The notes under the pieces are model-generated. The model saw only the letters and a program-made list of their open reading frames with translations, did not search any database and had not been told where the DNA came from. Source: Pradoshia sp. D12 (GTDB lineage: Bacteria; Bacillota; Bacilli; Bacillales; Pradoshiaceae). Taken from it: DNA of 64,000 bases. Position numbers and translations under genes: made by a program. The stretch lies in NCBI RefSeq assembly GCF_008935075.1, contig NZ_CP044545.1, positions 2,855,587 through 2,919,586 of the forward strand, written 5' to 3'. The first letter of the stretch is position 1. Every line of letters starts with the position of its first letter. Shown piece after piece: positions 17,313 through 26,098 of the stretch.

Positions 17313-17456
17313 TTAAATTATAGGGATTTCCATTTCTTCGTGATCCTCTTTAATCACATCAGGTTGGCCTTCATTCTGTCTTTCAAGTTCCTTAAAAAGA
17401 AGATAAGTATCCACACTGCCGGTTTGTCTAAAAACATTCCAGGTAAAGCTAATCAT
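17313..17456 (-). CDS. yqzL: YqzL family small protein
   Basis: A 47-residue protein beginning MISFTWNVFRQTGSVDTYLL and ending EEMEIPII, the YqzL family (LTWKMF..TG.I.TYL.LKE pattern). Its function is unknown. AAAGGTGG lies before the ATG at 17454-17456, and the stop codon is at 17313-17315. It is conserved between era and recO in Bacillus. It is easily missed because of its size. Confidence 0.85.
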   Translation of the reverse strand: MISFTWNVFRQTGSVDTYLLFKELERQNEGQPDVIKEDHEEMEIPII

Positions 17457-17601
17457 ACTTATTCCACCTTTCGTTCATAGAAACGCTAATTGTCTCCCCT
17501 TACCTAACATTAGCTTCACCAACCTGAAAAAAATCATGTGATTAAAAATTTACTAATTCCGTTTCCCTATATTGCCGAATAAAATTATTTTTCAATGGAA
17601 A

Positions 17602-18144
17602 AGCCTGAAGGAAGCAGGTTATGAAGACTTGGCCACAGGATGTGGCGTTTTTAGTCTTTGATCCTTGATTCAGACCCTACGTCCTGCTTTTTACGCAATT
17701 GAGCTTCGACTCCTAACTCCTCGAGTCATAAGTGTAGCCACTGCGGAGGCCTACACGATGTTGGTCACAAAGACGTTGCCACACGATGTGGCGTTCTTAG
17801 TCTTTGATCCTTGATTCAGCTCCTACGTCCTGCTTTTTATGCAATCCGAGCTTCAGGGCCTAGGAGCTCGAGTCATAAGCAAATACTCTACGGGAGAAAA
17901 ATCCTCCCTCCGAGTATTCGTCTTATGCTTGTCGCGGGCCTATAGGAAGTAGGTCATGAAGACGTTGCCACAGGACGTGGCGTTTTTAGTCTTCGTTCCT
18001 TAATTGAGCCCTTCAGCATCTTGGTTAAAATCGAGCTTCGACGGCTAGGAGCTCAGGACATAAGCATAGCCACTGTGGGGGAGAACCTTCCCCTTCGTGC
18101 CTCTGTCTTATGCTCCTCGCTCCTGACCAAGCCGTCTCAGCATC
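17602..18144. repeat. Structured repeat cluster B
   Basis: Three units of the same family as the cluster at 3.1-3.8 kb, between yqzL and era. B1 17602-17746 (lacks the right part of its long hairpin), B2 17747-17935, B3 17936-18144. The b hairpins are at 17623-17659, 17769-17805 and 17958-17994. The long hairpins again open with CATAAG and close with CTTATGC. In B2 the tip is AATACTC..GGGAG..CTCCC..GAGTATT, and in B3 CAC..GGGG..CCCC..GTG: sequence differs but pairing is kept. The cluster ends exactly at the era stop codon in the same orientation relative to era as cluster A relative to yqfO. Confidence 0.88.
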
Positions 18145-19062
18145 TTAATAATCATCTTCCCTAAATCCAATGTCCCTTAGGTGGGAGGCTTTGTTTCTCC
18201 AGTCTTTTTGGACTTTTACCCATAGTTCTAGGAATACTTTGGAGCCTAGTAGGTTTTCGATGTCTGTGCGGGCGCGCTGTCCTATTTCTTTTAGCATCGC
18301 GCCTTTTTTTCCAATAATGATTCCTTTTTGGGAATCACGTTCTACAATCACCGTTGCCATAATGTGGACGGTCTCTGATTTTTCTTTTCGCTCAATTTTA
18401 TCAATCACTACTGCAAGGGAATGTGGGACTTCTTCTCTTGTTAAATGCAGCGCTTTTTCACGAATCATCTCTGAAATAATAAAACGTTCTGGGTGATCTG
18501 TTATTTGATCAGCTGGATAATATTGCGGCCCCTCTGGCAAATAAGCATTAATTTGCTTTAATAAAGTTTCTATGTTATTTCCTTCAAGAGCAGAAATAGG
18601 AACAATTTCAGCAAAATCGTATTTCTCTTTATACGTATCTATGATGCTGAATAATTCATCGGGATGAATCTGGTCAATTTTATTAATGACAAGGAAAACA
18701 GGTGTCTTACATGTTTTTAACTTTTCAACAATAAATTCCTCACCGCGCCCAAAGCCCTCCTCGGCGTTTACCATAAAGAGAATAGCATCAACTTCCTGCA
18801 ACGCAGTTGAAGCCACTTTCATCATAAAATCACCAAGCTTGTGCTTTGGTTTATGAATTCCCGGTGTATCAATAAAAATGATTTGACTTTCATTTGTTGT
18901 TAATACGCCTTGAACTTTATTACGTGTGGTTTGCGGTTTATCGCTCATAATGGCAATTTTTTGCCCAATAACTCGGTTGATAAAAGTCGATTTACCCACA
19001 TTTGGTCTTCCAATAATAGATACAAATCCTGATTTAAATGGTTTATTAGTTTGATTAGTCAT
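18145..19062 (-). CDS. era: GTPase Era
   Basis: Era, 305 residues, is an essential GTPase that binds the 3' end of 16S rRNA during small-subunit assembly. G1 is GRPNVGKS (18-25), G3 DTPG in [11 protein letters not shown], and G4 NKID in VINKIDQI. The C-terminal KH domain has [14 protein letters not shown] and the tail ends FREDDY as in Bacillus. The frame extends 34 codons further upstream, but those codons are the degraded end of cdd. The ATG at 19060-19062 is preceded by CGGAGGAAATGC, an excellent site. Repeat cluster B starts right after the stop codon and separates era from yqzL. Confidence 0.96.
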   Translation of the reverse strand: MTNQTNKPFKSGFVSIIGRPNVGKSTFINRVIGQKIAIMSDKPQTTRNKVQGVLTTNESQIIFIDTPGIHKPKHKLGDFMMKVASTALQEVDAILFMVNAEEGFGRGEEFIVEKLKTCKTPVFLVINKIDQIHPDELFSIIDTYKEKYDFAEIVPISALEGNNIETLLKQINAYLPEGPQYYPADQITDHPERFIISEMIREKALHLTREEVPHSLAVVIDKIERKEKSETVHIMATVIVERDSQKGIIIGKKGAMLKEIGQRARTDIENLLGSKVFLELWVKVQKDWRNKASHLRDIGFREDDY

Positions 19063-19064
19063 GC

Positions 19065-19393
19065 ATTTCCTCCGGTGTAAGGCTCCGGATAACAGCTCCT
19101 GATCTTTCGAATCCTCTTTTGTCACACCTTGTATTAGCTTAAAATTACCTACCGGCAGCTCCACAAGAAGTAACAGGATGATCAGTATCAGCTGCTATCG
19201 CCAATTTTTTTATATTTGGTTAATCCATGAGAAAAAGCTGAAAAAATGCTTCTTGCACAGCCATACATAGAATAAGCTGCACTTTTATGTAACAGCAATG
19301 AATCAGTCACCTTTTCCGGCATCTGCTTCCAATAGGGTTAGTGCATATATCTTACCGCGCTTTTTACTCAATAATTAAACCTTGATTATCCAT
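19065..19393 (-). pseudogene. cdd: Decayed cytidine deaminase gene (cdd remnant)
   Basis: Cytidine deaminase normally sits between dgkA and era; here only its remains are visible. From an ATG at 19391-19393 the frame reads MDNQGLIIE, like the Cdd start, then meets a stop. After shifts one can read SAAYSMYGCARSIFSAFSHG (Cdd has [22 protein letters not shown]; the catalytic Glu is deleted) and [16 protein letters not shown] (Cdd AADTPGPVSPCGACRQ; the second zinc Cys is lost). The end reads QELLSGAL, like Cdd VEELLPGAF. Several stops and at least two frameshifts remove any chance of function. The remnant overlaps the ribosome-binding site of era. Confidence 0.85.
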
Positions 19394-19414
19394 ATCTTAC
19401 TTTCTCTTCTTCAA

Positions 19415-19798
19415 TTAAACAAGCATGCTCCAGATCTTAGGCAGAAAAATTATAAAACCGATAATAGCCGAAAGAATAGCATACACCAATACTGCTCCGG
19501 CAGCTAAATCTTTTGCTGCCTTTGCTAGCGGATGATATTCTCCTGTTACTAGATCCACCACTTTTTCTATCGCTGAATTAATAAGCTCTAACGTCAGCAT
19601 ACCGCCAATCGCAATAAGGACAAATAACCATTCTATTTTTGTAATAGAGAAGTAAGAAGCCGCTATACAAACAACTATAGCGGCAGTCAAATGGAACTTG
19701 AAATTTGCTTCTTTTTTTGCTCCATAGAGGATTCCCTGCCAAGCATAATAAAATCCTTTAAAAAAACGGTACAATGGTTTCTTATCTTGTGAGTCCAT
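19415..19798 (-). CDS. dgkA: Undecaprenol/diacylglycerol kinase DgkA
   Basis: A 127-residue integral membrane kinase of the DgkA family; the Gram-positive enzyme phosphorylates undecaprenol to recycle the peptidoglycan lipid carrier. Three transmembrane helices are visible (about 33-52, 55-72 and 98-122). The conserved catalytic segment [14 protein letters not shown] with the metal-binding Glu residues is near 76-89. The start overlaps the end of ybeY by 17 bases, as usual for this pair. Confidence 0.93.
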   Translation of the reverse strand: MDSQDKKPLYRFFKGFYYAWQGILYGAKKEANFKFHLTAAIVVCIAASYFSITKIEWLFVLIAIGGMLTLELINSAIEKVVDLVTGEYHPLAKAAKDLAAGAVLVYAILSAIIGFIIFLPKIWSMLV

Positions 19799-20252
19799 AC
19801 TGTTCCAACAATTCTCTTTGTCGTGAAAACATTACTTTTTCGTCCTCTTCATTCATATGGTCATAGCCCAGCAAGTGAAGGAATCCGTGGATTGCTAAAA
19901 AACCAAGTTCACGTTCATAAGAATGGCCATATTCTTCAGCCTGTTCCTTCGTACGGTCAATAGAAATAATAATATCCCCTAAGACTGCCGGAACGTCCTC
20001 TCCGATAATTTCAATTTCTCCCTCTCCCATTTCTTCCATAGCAAATGAGATAACATCGGTTGGCGCATCTTTTTGACGGTACTCTTTATTAATTTCATGA
20101 ATACGTTCGTTATTTACAAAAGTTAGAGAAACTTCGCTGCCTTCTGTCACCTTTTCCTGAATAGCTGCAAATTCAAGCAATTTTGTGACGAGCTCCTGTT
20201 GTTCTGGAGTTACTTGCTCCGTTTCATCTAAGATATCAATGGTTAAACTCAT
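19782..20252 (-). CDS. ybeY: Endoribonuclease YbeY
   Basis: YbeY (YqfG) is a metal-dependent single-strand endoribonuclease involved in 16S rRNA 3' maturation and ribosome quality control. The zinc motif [11 protein letters not shown] (H-x3-H-x5-H) is near residues 118-128, and [11 protein letters not shown] lies in the core. The frame starts at a GTG at 20261, but this GTG forms part of the AGGTG Shine-Dalgarno site; the ATG at 20250-20252 gives [12 protein letters not shown] as in homologues. The product is 156 residues. It lies between pgpH and dgkA. Confidence 0.94.
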   Translation of the reverse strand: MSLTIDILDETEQVTPEQQELVTKLLEFAAIQEKVTEGSEVSLTFVNNERIHEINKEYRQKDAPTDVISFAMEEMGEGEIEIIGEDVPAVLGDIIISIDRTKEQAEEYGHSYERELGFLAIHGFLHLLGYDHMNEEDEKVMFSRQRELLEQYGLTR

Positions 20253-20266
20253 TTCTTTCACCTACT

Positions 20267-22411
20267 CTATTCTTTTTCTAATTCTGGATATTCAATGCGA
20301 TTATGAAATATACCAGCTAACGTTTCACACAAAGACTGACTTACTTTATTCAATTCCTTAAACGTTAAATCGCACTCATTCAACTGTCCATCATTTAGTC
20401 TATCAGCAATTATGGACTTTACAAGCTTTTCGATTGTAGCCTGCGTAGGAGACTTTAAGGATCGCACAGCTGCTTCTACACTATCCGCTATCCCAATAAT
20501 TGCTGCTTCCTTCGTTTGTGCTTTCGGCCCTGGATATCGGAAGTTTTCTTCCTTAACCTCGCCCCCTGCTTCACATGCTTTGTGGTAAAAGAACTTTAGC
20601 AGGGTTGTCCCGTGATGCTGCTCAACAATATCGACAATCTCTTTCGGCATTTTATATTTTTTCACCAACTCAGCACCATCAGTCACATGGGAAACAATAA
20701 TTTTTGTACTTTTCTCCGGTGATAGATGATCATGCGGATTTTCAATATTGACCTGATTCTCGATAAAATAATACGGTCTCTTCGTTTTCCCTATATCATG
20801 ATAGTAACATCCAACCCTCGCAAGCAATCCATTGGCTCCAATCGCTTCACAAGCTGCTTCAGCAAGATTAGCAACCATCACACTATGATGATAGGTACCG
20901 GGAGCCTCCGTTAATATTTTTCGCAAAAGCGGATGATTCGGATTTGATAATTCAATCATCCTCATAGAAGAGAAAATACCAAACCCTGTTTCAATAAAAG
21001 GAAGAATTCCAATCGTAAAGACAGCAGAGATGACCCCTGAGGCAATCGCCGCGACAAGAATCATAATGTGATTAATACCGTTTCCGCCGATCCAGATCAG
21101 GCCTAATACCACTATCAAATTAATAATTGCATTAATCATACCTGCTCTTAATATGCTAGTACGCGCTATCCCTTGTTTTAATAGAAGGATTCCCGAGATG
21201 CCGCTTACAAGAATATAAATCCCCATCGTCACATGTACAGTTCCCGCTAATTCCTCTTTAAACATTATACTGCCGATAACGGAAAGGACAATAGTTATTC
21301 CCACAGCATAGCGCTCTCTCATGAGGATTGTTACAAGCATTGCCGCCATCGCTGCGGGAAAGAAATAAGCGATTGATTCCTGGCTTAACCCAACAAATAT
21401 ATGAATTATCTTCATAAGTAGTAATGCCAGCAGATAAACAATACTGAAGATGAATAGATTATCCCGATAGTCTTCATGTTCTTCGTTTCTGATTGTATTA
21501 CCAAACATTACATAGACACCAGCAAAAACTAACACAATGACTGCAGCCAATCCAACATACGGAAGAAGGGAATCCTCACTATTCAGAAGACCAACCAGCT
21601 TTAATTGGCGATAAACATCTGCGTCAATTAAATATCCTTCCTCGGCAATGATCTGTCCCTGAAGAATCCTGACAGGTTCAACGGATTCACTTGCATTTTC
21701 CCTTGCTCTCTCTGTTGACTCAGGATCAAAAAACACGTTTTGAATGATTGCATACCTTCCTAAATCAATCGAAGCAGATTTTAATCGAACAGGGAGACTT
21801 GAGTATTTTATCCCCTCTTCGACCTTCATCTTGGCATTTTCCACCTCATTTGCCCTTATGCCATCCTTCATGGTTTCATTAATGCTGGTCATCGTAATAT
21901 CCTTAGCTATCGATAAGTCAGATAAGGATGATCCCAGTAGATTAATCAATGTTTCATCAGTTAGATCTTTATTAACATTATCAGATAATTTCCCTCTTAA
22001 ATCAGATACATAATCTGATGGCTTCAAGAGTGTTTGTGCCGTATTTTTCTCATCTTTCTCCACCTCTTGATTTTTCAAACCGGCACTAACCACACTCTCT
22101 GCCGATGTATAGATTTCATTTATTAAATTAACTCTCTTTTTCACATATTCTTTATTAACTGTATAAACATCCTCAACACTATTAACTGCTTTTTGCTGCT
22201 TTTCTTTTGTTTCGACTGGATCTTCTATTGTCTTCGGAGACCGAATTGTCGTTTCAGCAACATTGTAAAGTTCAACATTAAGTTTTTCCGGTTTAACACT
22301 GTCAAACAAAAAAATAAAGGAAATGAACGCCATTAATAAAAGAACACCTATCTGCGAAACTGGTTTGGATACCCAATTTTTAAAAGAGCTGCCTATGGTT
22401 TTGAATTTCAT
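20267..22411 (-). CDS. pgpH: Cyclic di-AMP phosphodiesterase PgpH (7TM-7TMR-HD)
   Basis: A 714-residue membrane phosphodiesterase that hydrolyses c-di-AMP, controlling potassium and osmotic balance. Layout: an N-terminal helix (about 18-36), a large extracellular 7TMR-HDED domain (about 40-280), seven transmembrane helices (about 290-480), and a cytoplasmic HD domain with the HD pair in CYYHDIGKTKRPYYF. The frame could start at a GTG at 22498, but the ATG at 22409-22411, preceded by GGAAAGGG, gives MKFKTIG, similar to Bacillus YqfF, so this start is chosen. Confidence 0.94.
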   Translation of the reverse strand: MKFKTIGSSFKNWVSKPVSQIGVLLLMAFISFIFLFDSVKPEKLNVELYNVAETTIRSPKTIEDPVETKEKQQKAVNSVEDVYTVNKEYVKKRVNLINEIYTSAESVVSAGLKNQEVEKDEKNTAQTLLKPSDYVSDLRGKLSDNVNKDLTDETLINLLGSSLSDLSIAKDITMTSINETMKDGIRANEVENAKMKVEEGIKYSSLPVRLKSASIDLGRYAIIQNVFFDPESTERARENASESVEPVRILQGQIIAEEGYLIDADVYRQLKLVGLLNSEDSLLPYVGLAAVIVLVFAGVYVMFGNTIRNEEHEDYRDNLFIFSIVYLLALLLMKIIHIFVGLSQESIAYFFPAAMAAMLVTILMRERYAVGITIVLSVIGSIMFKEELAGTVHVTMGIYILVSGISGILLLKQGIARTSILRAGMINAIINLIVVLGLIWIGGNGINHIMILVAAIASGVISAVFTIGILPFIETGFGIFSSMRMIELSNPNHPLLRKILTEAPGTYHHSVMVANLAEAACEAIGANGLLARVGCYYHDIGKTKRPYYFIENQVNIENPHDHLSPEKSTKIIVSHVTDGAELVKKYKMPKEIVDIVEQHHGTTLLKFFYHKACEAGGEVKEENFRYPGPKAQTKEAAIIGIADSVEAAVRSLKSPTQATIEKLVKSIIADRLNDGQLNECDLTFKELNKVSQSLCETLAGIFHNRIEYPELEKE

Positions 22412-22527
22412 ACGTTTCCCTTTCCGGCGGAGGATTTTATTTATATATAATTTTCTAACACTTTCTGTAATAATAACAGGTTTTATTGTTCCTTTCACTT
22501 ACAATTGTAAGAATAACAAATTTATAA

Positions 22528-22558
22528 TAAAAAAAGCCACAGTTGATTCTGTGGCATG
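22528..22558 (-). terminator. Terminator between phoH and pgpH
   Basis: On the minus strand GCCACAG..CTGTGGC is followed by a run of T, 17 bases after the phoH stop codon. It would partly uncouple pgpH from the yqfC-yqfD-phoH transcript. Confidence 0.85.
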
Positions 22559-22574
22559 TTTCTTAACTTTATTA

Positions 22575-23546
22575 TCACTGTTGAGTTGGTCCAAAATTTT
22601 CATATGCCTGAATGATTTTTGCAACAAGCGGATGCCTGACCACATCAGTTTGATCTAGGTGGATAAACTTAATGCCTGAAACATCTTTTAATATTCGTTC
22701 AGCTGCCCTTAACCCTGATTGGACACCACGTGGCAGATCTATTTGTGAAGTATCACCCGTAACAACTATTTTAGAGCCAAATCCCAGTCGAGTTAAAAAC
22801 ATTTTCATTTGGGCCTGTGTTGTATTTTGAGCTTCGTCCAGGATTACAAATGCATCATCAAGCGTTCTTCCCCGCATATAGGCTAAGGGAGCTATTTCGA
22901 TTGTGCCACGCTCAATCAGCCTGGTTGTTTGTTCTAATCCTAAGATGTCATGAAGAGCATCATAAAGAGGTCGTAAATATGGATCCACTTTTTCTTTTAG
23001 ATCTCCCGGTAAAAAGCCCAAGCTTTCACCTGCTTCGACAGCTGGCCTTGTTAAAATAATTCGTTTAACATGTCCATTTTTCAACGCAGTCACAGCCATA
23101 ACAACAGCTAAATACGTTTTTCCTGTTCCGGCAGGTCCAATTCCAAATACTAGATCTTTTGCTCTAATAGCAGAGATGTATTCTTTCTGGCCCAATGTTT
23201 TTACACGAATTGATTTACCTTTAGCGCTTCTGGCAATTTCCTCATCATATAAATCAGAAAAATACTCCAATGTACCGCTATTGGATAAATTTATGGCATA
23301 AACAACCTCACGAGGTCCGATTTTAATTCCTTTTCGTATAATGACTAAAAGCGTTTGCAGAATCTCATCCGCTTTTTCTAAGTTCTCAGGATTACCGGAC
23401 ACACTTATTGTTTCGCCCCTGGAAACAATACTGACTCCAAGCTCGCTTTCCAATATCTTCAGATTACTATCATGTACACCAAATAGTTCAACTGCCTCAT
23501 TTGGTGATTCCAATTGTAAATTAATCAATTTAGACTTCTCTGACAT
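22575..23546 (-). CDS. phoH: PhoH family ATPase
   Basis: A 323-residue PhoH-like protein. A short KH-like nucleic-acid-binding segment is found at about 20-70. The P-loop GPAGTGKT is at 137-144, and Walker B VILDEAQNTT is near 235. The family couples an ATPase core to RNA binding; the cellular role in Bacillus remains unclear, though phoH neighbours ybeY and era in many genomes, which suggests RNA metabolism. It follows yqfD with a 3-base gap, in the sporulation-linked yqfC-yqfD-phoH unit. Confidence 0.94.
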   Translation of the reverse strand: MSEKSKLINLQLESPNEAVELFGVHDSNLKILESELGVSIVSRGETISVSGNPENLEKADEILQTLLVIIRKGIKIGPREVVYAINLSNSGTLEYFSDLYDEEIARSAKGKSIRVKTLGQKEYISAIRAKDLVFGIGPAGTGKTYLAVVMAVTALKNGHVKRIILTRPAVEAGESLGFLPGDLKEKVDPYLRPLYDALHDILGLEQTTRLIERGTIEIAPLAYMRGRTLDDAFVILDEAQNTTQAQMKMFLTRLGFGSKIVVTGDTSQIDLPRGVQSGLRAAERILKDVSGIKFIHLDQTDVVRHPLVAKIIQAYENFGPTQQ

Positions 23547-23549
23547 TCC

Positions 23550-24737
23550 TTAGTCTCCTTGAATCATCGGTTGTCCGATTGCAATATTTTCTAAAACTTT
23601 ATAATGTATAGTCATTTTAACTTTACCATTGTCAAGCTGGTTTTTCAAAATTTTTTCATTCAAAATAGTTGCATCATCAGGGGCATTCTTTAGAACATCC
23701 TTTTTCCCCATATTCATCGCCTGCTTCTCCGCCTCGATTTTTGTATAGATCCGTGTCACCTTTTCTTTACTGCGATAGATCTTTTTATGAAAGGCAATAG
23801 GAACCTCCCACTTCAAAAATTTAAATGTTTTTTCATCCTCTTCCACTTCATATTCTTTGAAGTTATGTTCACCAAATCCCCATATCGGCACATGGGCATT
23901 TCCAAAACTTAGACTGTATTTATTTTTAGCATCACCATTAAACACATATAAATTCGTTTCGAGCGGAACCTCCACGCTTGTTTTATACCAGGCTTCACCC
24001 ATGACCTTTCCTTTAGCTCCTACAAATTTTTGATTATCCTCTTTACCAATAAAACCGCTAACCAGGATTTGCCCCTTGCTGACAACCTGATGCTTTTCTA
24101 CTAAGCCTTGTCCTCTTTCAACCATCGTTTGGACAATGGTCGCTTTTTTTGCGGAAATGAGATTCACATATAAATCAGCAGAATTCTTTTTAGGCTGCTT
24201 TTTTTCAACAACCTGAAAATGAAAGGTCGTCCCTTCCAGCTGTACGCCAATCCAGGTAATGGACGGTACCCGTTCACTGAGCTCCTTTTGTATATCTTCC
24301 ATATCCCCAACAGCAAACTGGAGCTTCCCAACTTTTATATTCATATCATCCAATTCTTTACTGATTTGATGTTCAATTGCCGGACTGGCTCCTTCTATTT
24401 TTATCCCCCAAATCATATTGGATAGAATAAAAATGATCATAAAAAACATCATCACACCGACCACGAGACCACTGTACCTTTTCAGCTTTAAGGCAAAAAA
24501 AGGCCCTCCTCTTCTTTCTAAAAAAGAGACCTTACAGCCGCTGTTTCTTACTGCCTTCCTCAATTGAGGAACGTCAGATAGCTTCATATAAAAAACAACT
24601 GTTTCTGTGCCCATATTTTTCGCATCCCAAACTTGAATACCCTCTTTAAGCATTCTGTTTATAAATCGTTCTGTACCTTGTCCCTTTATTTTCACTTTAA
24701 TATAGCCAGTAATAGTATTCGTCCATTGGTTTTTCAT
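23550..24737 (-). CDS. yqfD: Sporulation protein YqfD
   Basis: A 395-residue YqfD-family membrane protein required for efficient sporulation in Bacillus (mother-cell, sigma-E regulon). A cytoplasmic N-terminal domain (about 1-85) is followed by a single hydrophobic helix near 88-112 (VVGVMMFFMIIFILSNMIW) and a large extracytoplasmic domain. The conserved IKIEGASP segment follows the helix. The precise biochemical role is not known. It is encoded 17 bases after yqfC. Confidence 0.92.
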   Translation of the reverse strand: MKNQWTNTITGYIKVKIKGQGTERFINRMLKEGIQVWDAKNMGTETVVFYMKLSDVPQLRKAVRNSGCKVSFLERRGGPFFALKLKRYSGLVVGVMMFFMIIFILSNMIWGIKIEGASPAIEHQISKELDDMNIKVGKLQFAVGDMEDIQKELSERVPSITWIGVQLEGTTFHFQVVEKKQPKKNSADLYVNLISAKKATIVQTMVERGQGLVEKHQVVSKGQILVSGFIGKEDNQKFVGAKGKVMGEAWYKTSVEVPLETNLYVFNGDAKNKYSLSFGNAHVPIWGFGEHNFKEYEVEEDEKTFKFLKWEVPIAFHKKIYRSKEKVTRIYTKIEAEKQAMNMGKKDVLKNAPDDATILNEKILKNQLDNGKVKMTIHYKVLENIAIGQPMIQGD

Positions 24738-24754
24738 AAGAACCTCCTATTAGG

Positions 24755-25039
24755 TTATTCTTCGAGGAATATAACTTGATCAATTTTCCCTTCAAGTAAG
24801 ATTTCTTCCGGAAGAATAGTTTTTAATACAAAAGCCTGACCTTTGACAAGGAGTTGTCCGTTCTTAAGCAGCAATCTTAATTCCTGGTCTGAAAATGTAA
24901 GTAAGCCTTTATGATTCTCTATGTAAATATGAATTTGACCCACCATCGTAATCCTTGGCAAATCCATCATGATATCCTGGGGCAGGTCCATTGCGGCCGT
25001 GACCCACCTCTTCAAACGATACCCCCATGCACGAGCCAT
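24755..25039 (-). CDS. yqfC: Sporulation protein YqfC
   Basis: A 94-residue YabP/YqfC family protein: MARAWGYRLKRWVTAAMDLPQD, then a beta-rich core with the family pattern MVGQIHIYIENHKGLLTFS. YqfC is a mother-cell sporulation protein; its homologue YabP functions in coat assembly. AAAGGGAGG lies before the ATG. The upstream region should hold a sigma-E promoter, but I could not assign one. Confidence 0.9.
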   Translation of the reverse strand: MARAWGYRLKRWVTAAMDLPQDIMMDLPRITMVGQIHIYIENHKGLLTFSDQELRLLLKNGQLLVKGQAFVLKTILPEEILLEGKIDQVIFLEE

Positions 25040-25444
25040 AAGGAAACCTCCCTTTCCGCCGGTTAATATCTTCGTAATCGTTACAGGCTGTTCTGTAAAA
25101 TCACCTCATAATCATACTTATTCGTTAAGAGGTCATTAAATGCTTAATTAAAACGTTCCGTTATCAATAATCTGACGGAGAGAAGACGTTGTTATCATTT
25201 ATAATCCGATGTACATTCTAACGTTTACTTGATTAGCAAATAGTGTTGTAGAGTTTGATTGGTCAGATTTCATCTGTTTAAATCAATCAAGTAAAAGCTA
25301 TGACCAATTACCATAGAAAGAATTGGGATTAAATGTTAAAATATTTTGTAAAAGTTAATTCAGACTATTCAATTAAATAACCTAAATCATGTAAAAGTGG
25401 ACTTTCAACTATATAATTGAGGGTAAATAAAGGAGCTGACCGGA
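25040..25444. other. Divergent promoter region with compound hairpin
   Basis: The gap between divergent yqfC and the DUF1648 gene holds no open frame of useful size. At 25255-25286 a compound inverted repeat pairs TTGATT with AATCAA and, inside, CAGAT with ATCTG. TATAAT-like sequence near 25412 could be the -10 of the DUF1648 gene, but its -35 is weak. Confidence 0.4.
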
Positions 25445-25951
25445 ATGCCAAAATCTAATGCAAGACCTAAAATACACATACCGAAAACAAAAAGTGAGAG
25501 GATATGGGATACTATTGGTTATTCATGTTATATTGGATCTTTACTTTTTTTAATCTATATTTGGGGTGAACTTCCAGATAAAGTACCAGCTCATTTTAAT
25601 GCTAAGGGCGAAGTTGATCGTTGGGGTTCAAAACTAGAACTTCTTATTTTGCCTATTATAGGTGCATTTCTTGCTGTATCAATGCATTTTGTCGAGAAAT
25701 TTCCAGAATCACATAATTATCCTCAACGATTAAACAAAGAGAACGCTAAAGAATTTTATTTAAATAGCAGAAAAATAACAAATCAATTAAAAGCTATGTG
25801 TCTCATTATTTTTACATTAATTATTATTGAATCCGTTTCAATCGCGTTAGAATGGGGCGACGGACTTGGAGCATGGTTCTTACCAGTATTAATAGTGGGT
25901 GTTTCTATCCCCATCATATTAGGCATAATTAAACAAAGTAAGATTAGATAG
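25445..25951 (+). CDS. DUF1648 domain membrane protein
   Basis: A 168-residue protein with four predicted transmembrane helices (about 27-46, 66-84, 117-134 and 143-160). The segment between helices 1 and 2, LPDKVPAHFNAKGEVDRWGSK, matches the DUF1648 signature, also seen in SdpI immunity proteins. It lacks the longer SdpI core, so immunity is only a possibility. AAAGGAGCTGACCGG precedes the ATG. It is transcribed against its neighbours and interrupts the yqfC-floA order of Bacillus subtilis, so it looks like an insertion. No adjacent toxin gene was found. Confidence 0.8.
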   Translation: MPKSNARPKIHIPKTKSERIWDTIGYSCYIGSLLFLIYIWGELPDKVPAHFNAKGEVDRWGSKLELLILPIIGAFLAVSMHFVEKFPESHNYPQRLNKENAKEFYLNSRKITNQLKAMCLIIFTLIIIESVSIALEWGDGLGAWFLPVLIVGVSIPIILGIIKQSKIR

Positions 25952-26037
25952 CCAAATTCTCGATTTCCCTTATTCTTGATAGACGCCAAACTCTCTGCGT
26001 TGATCTATGTAATTCTGGAAAAATTTCATTTTTAACA

Positions 26038-26085
26038 ATAAAAAAACTGCAGACGAAAACTTCAAAAAGTTTCTGTCTGCAGGCA
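26038..26085 (-). terminator. Terminator of the yqeZ-floA operon
   Basis: CTGCAGACAGAAACTTTTT paired imperfectly with AAGTTTTCGTCTGCAG, followed on the minus strand by TTTTTTTATT. Confidence 0.88.
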
Positions 26086-26098
26086 CTATAAGTAACTT

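Noticed and set aside
17298-17480. Open frame of 60 codons on the + strand between recO and era
   Set aside because: Antisense to yqzL, which has a proper start, ribosome-binding site and family match on the other strand.
19063-19164. N-terminal extension of Era by 34 residues
   Set aside because: These codons are the end of the cdd remnant; the ATG at 19062 has an excellent ribosome-binding site and gives the normal Era length.
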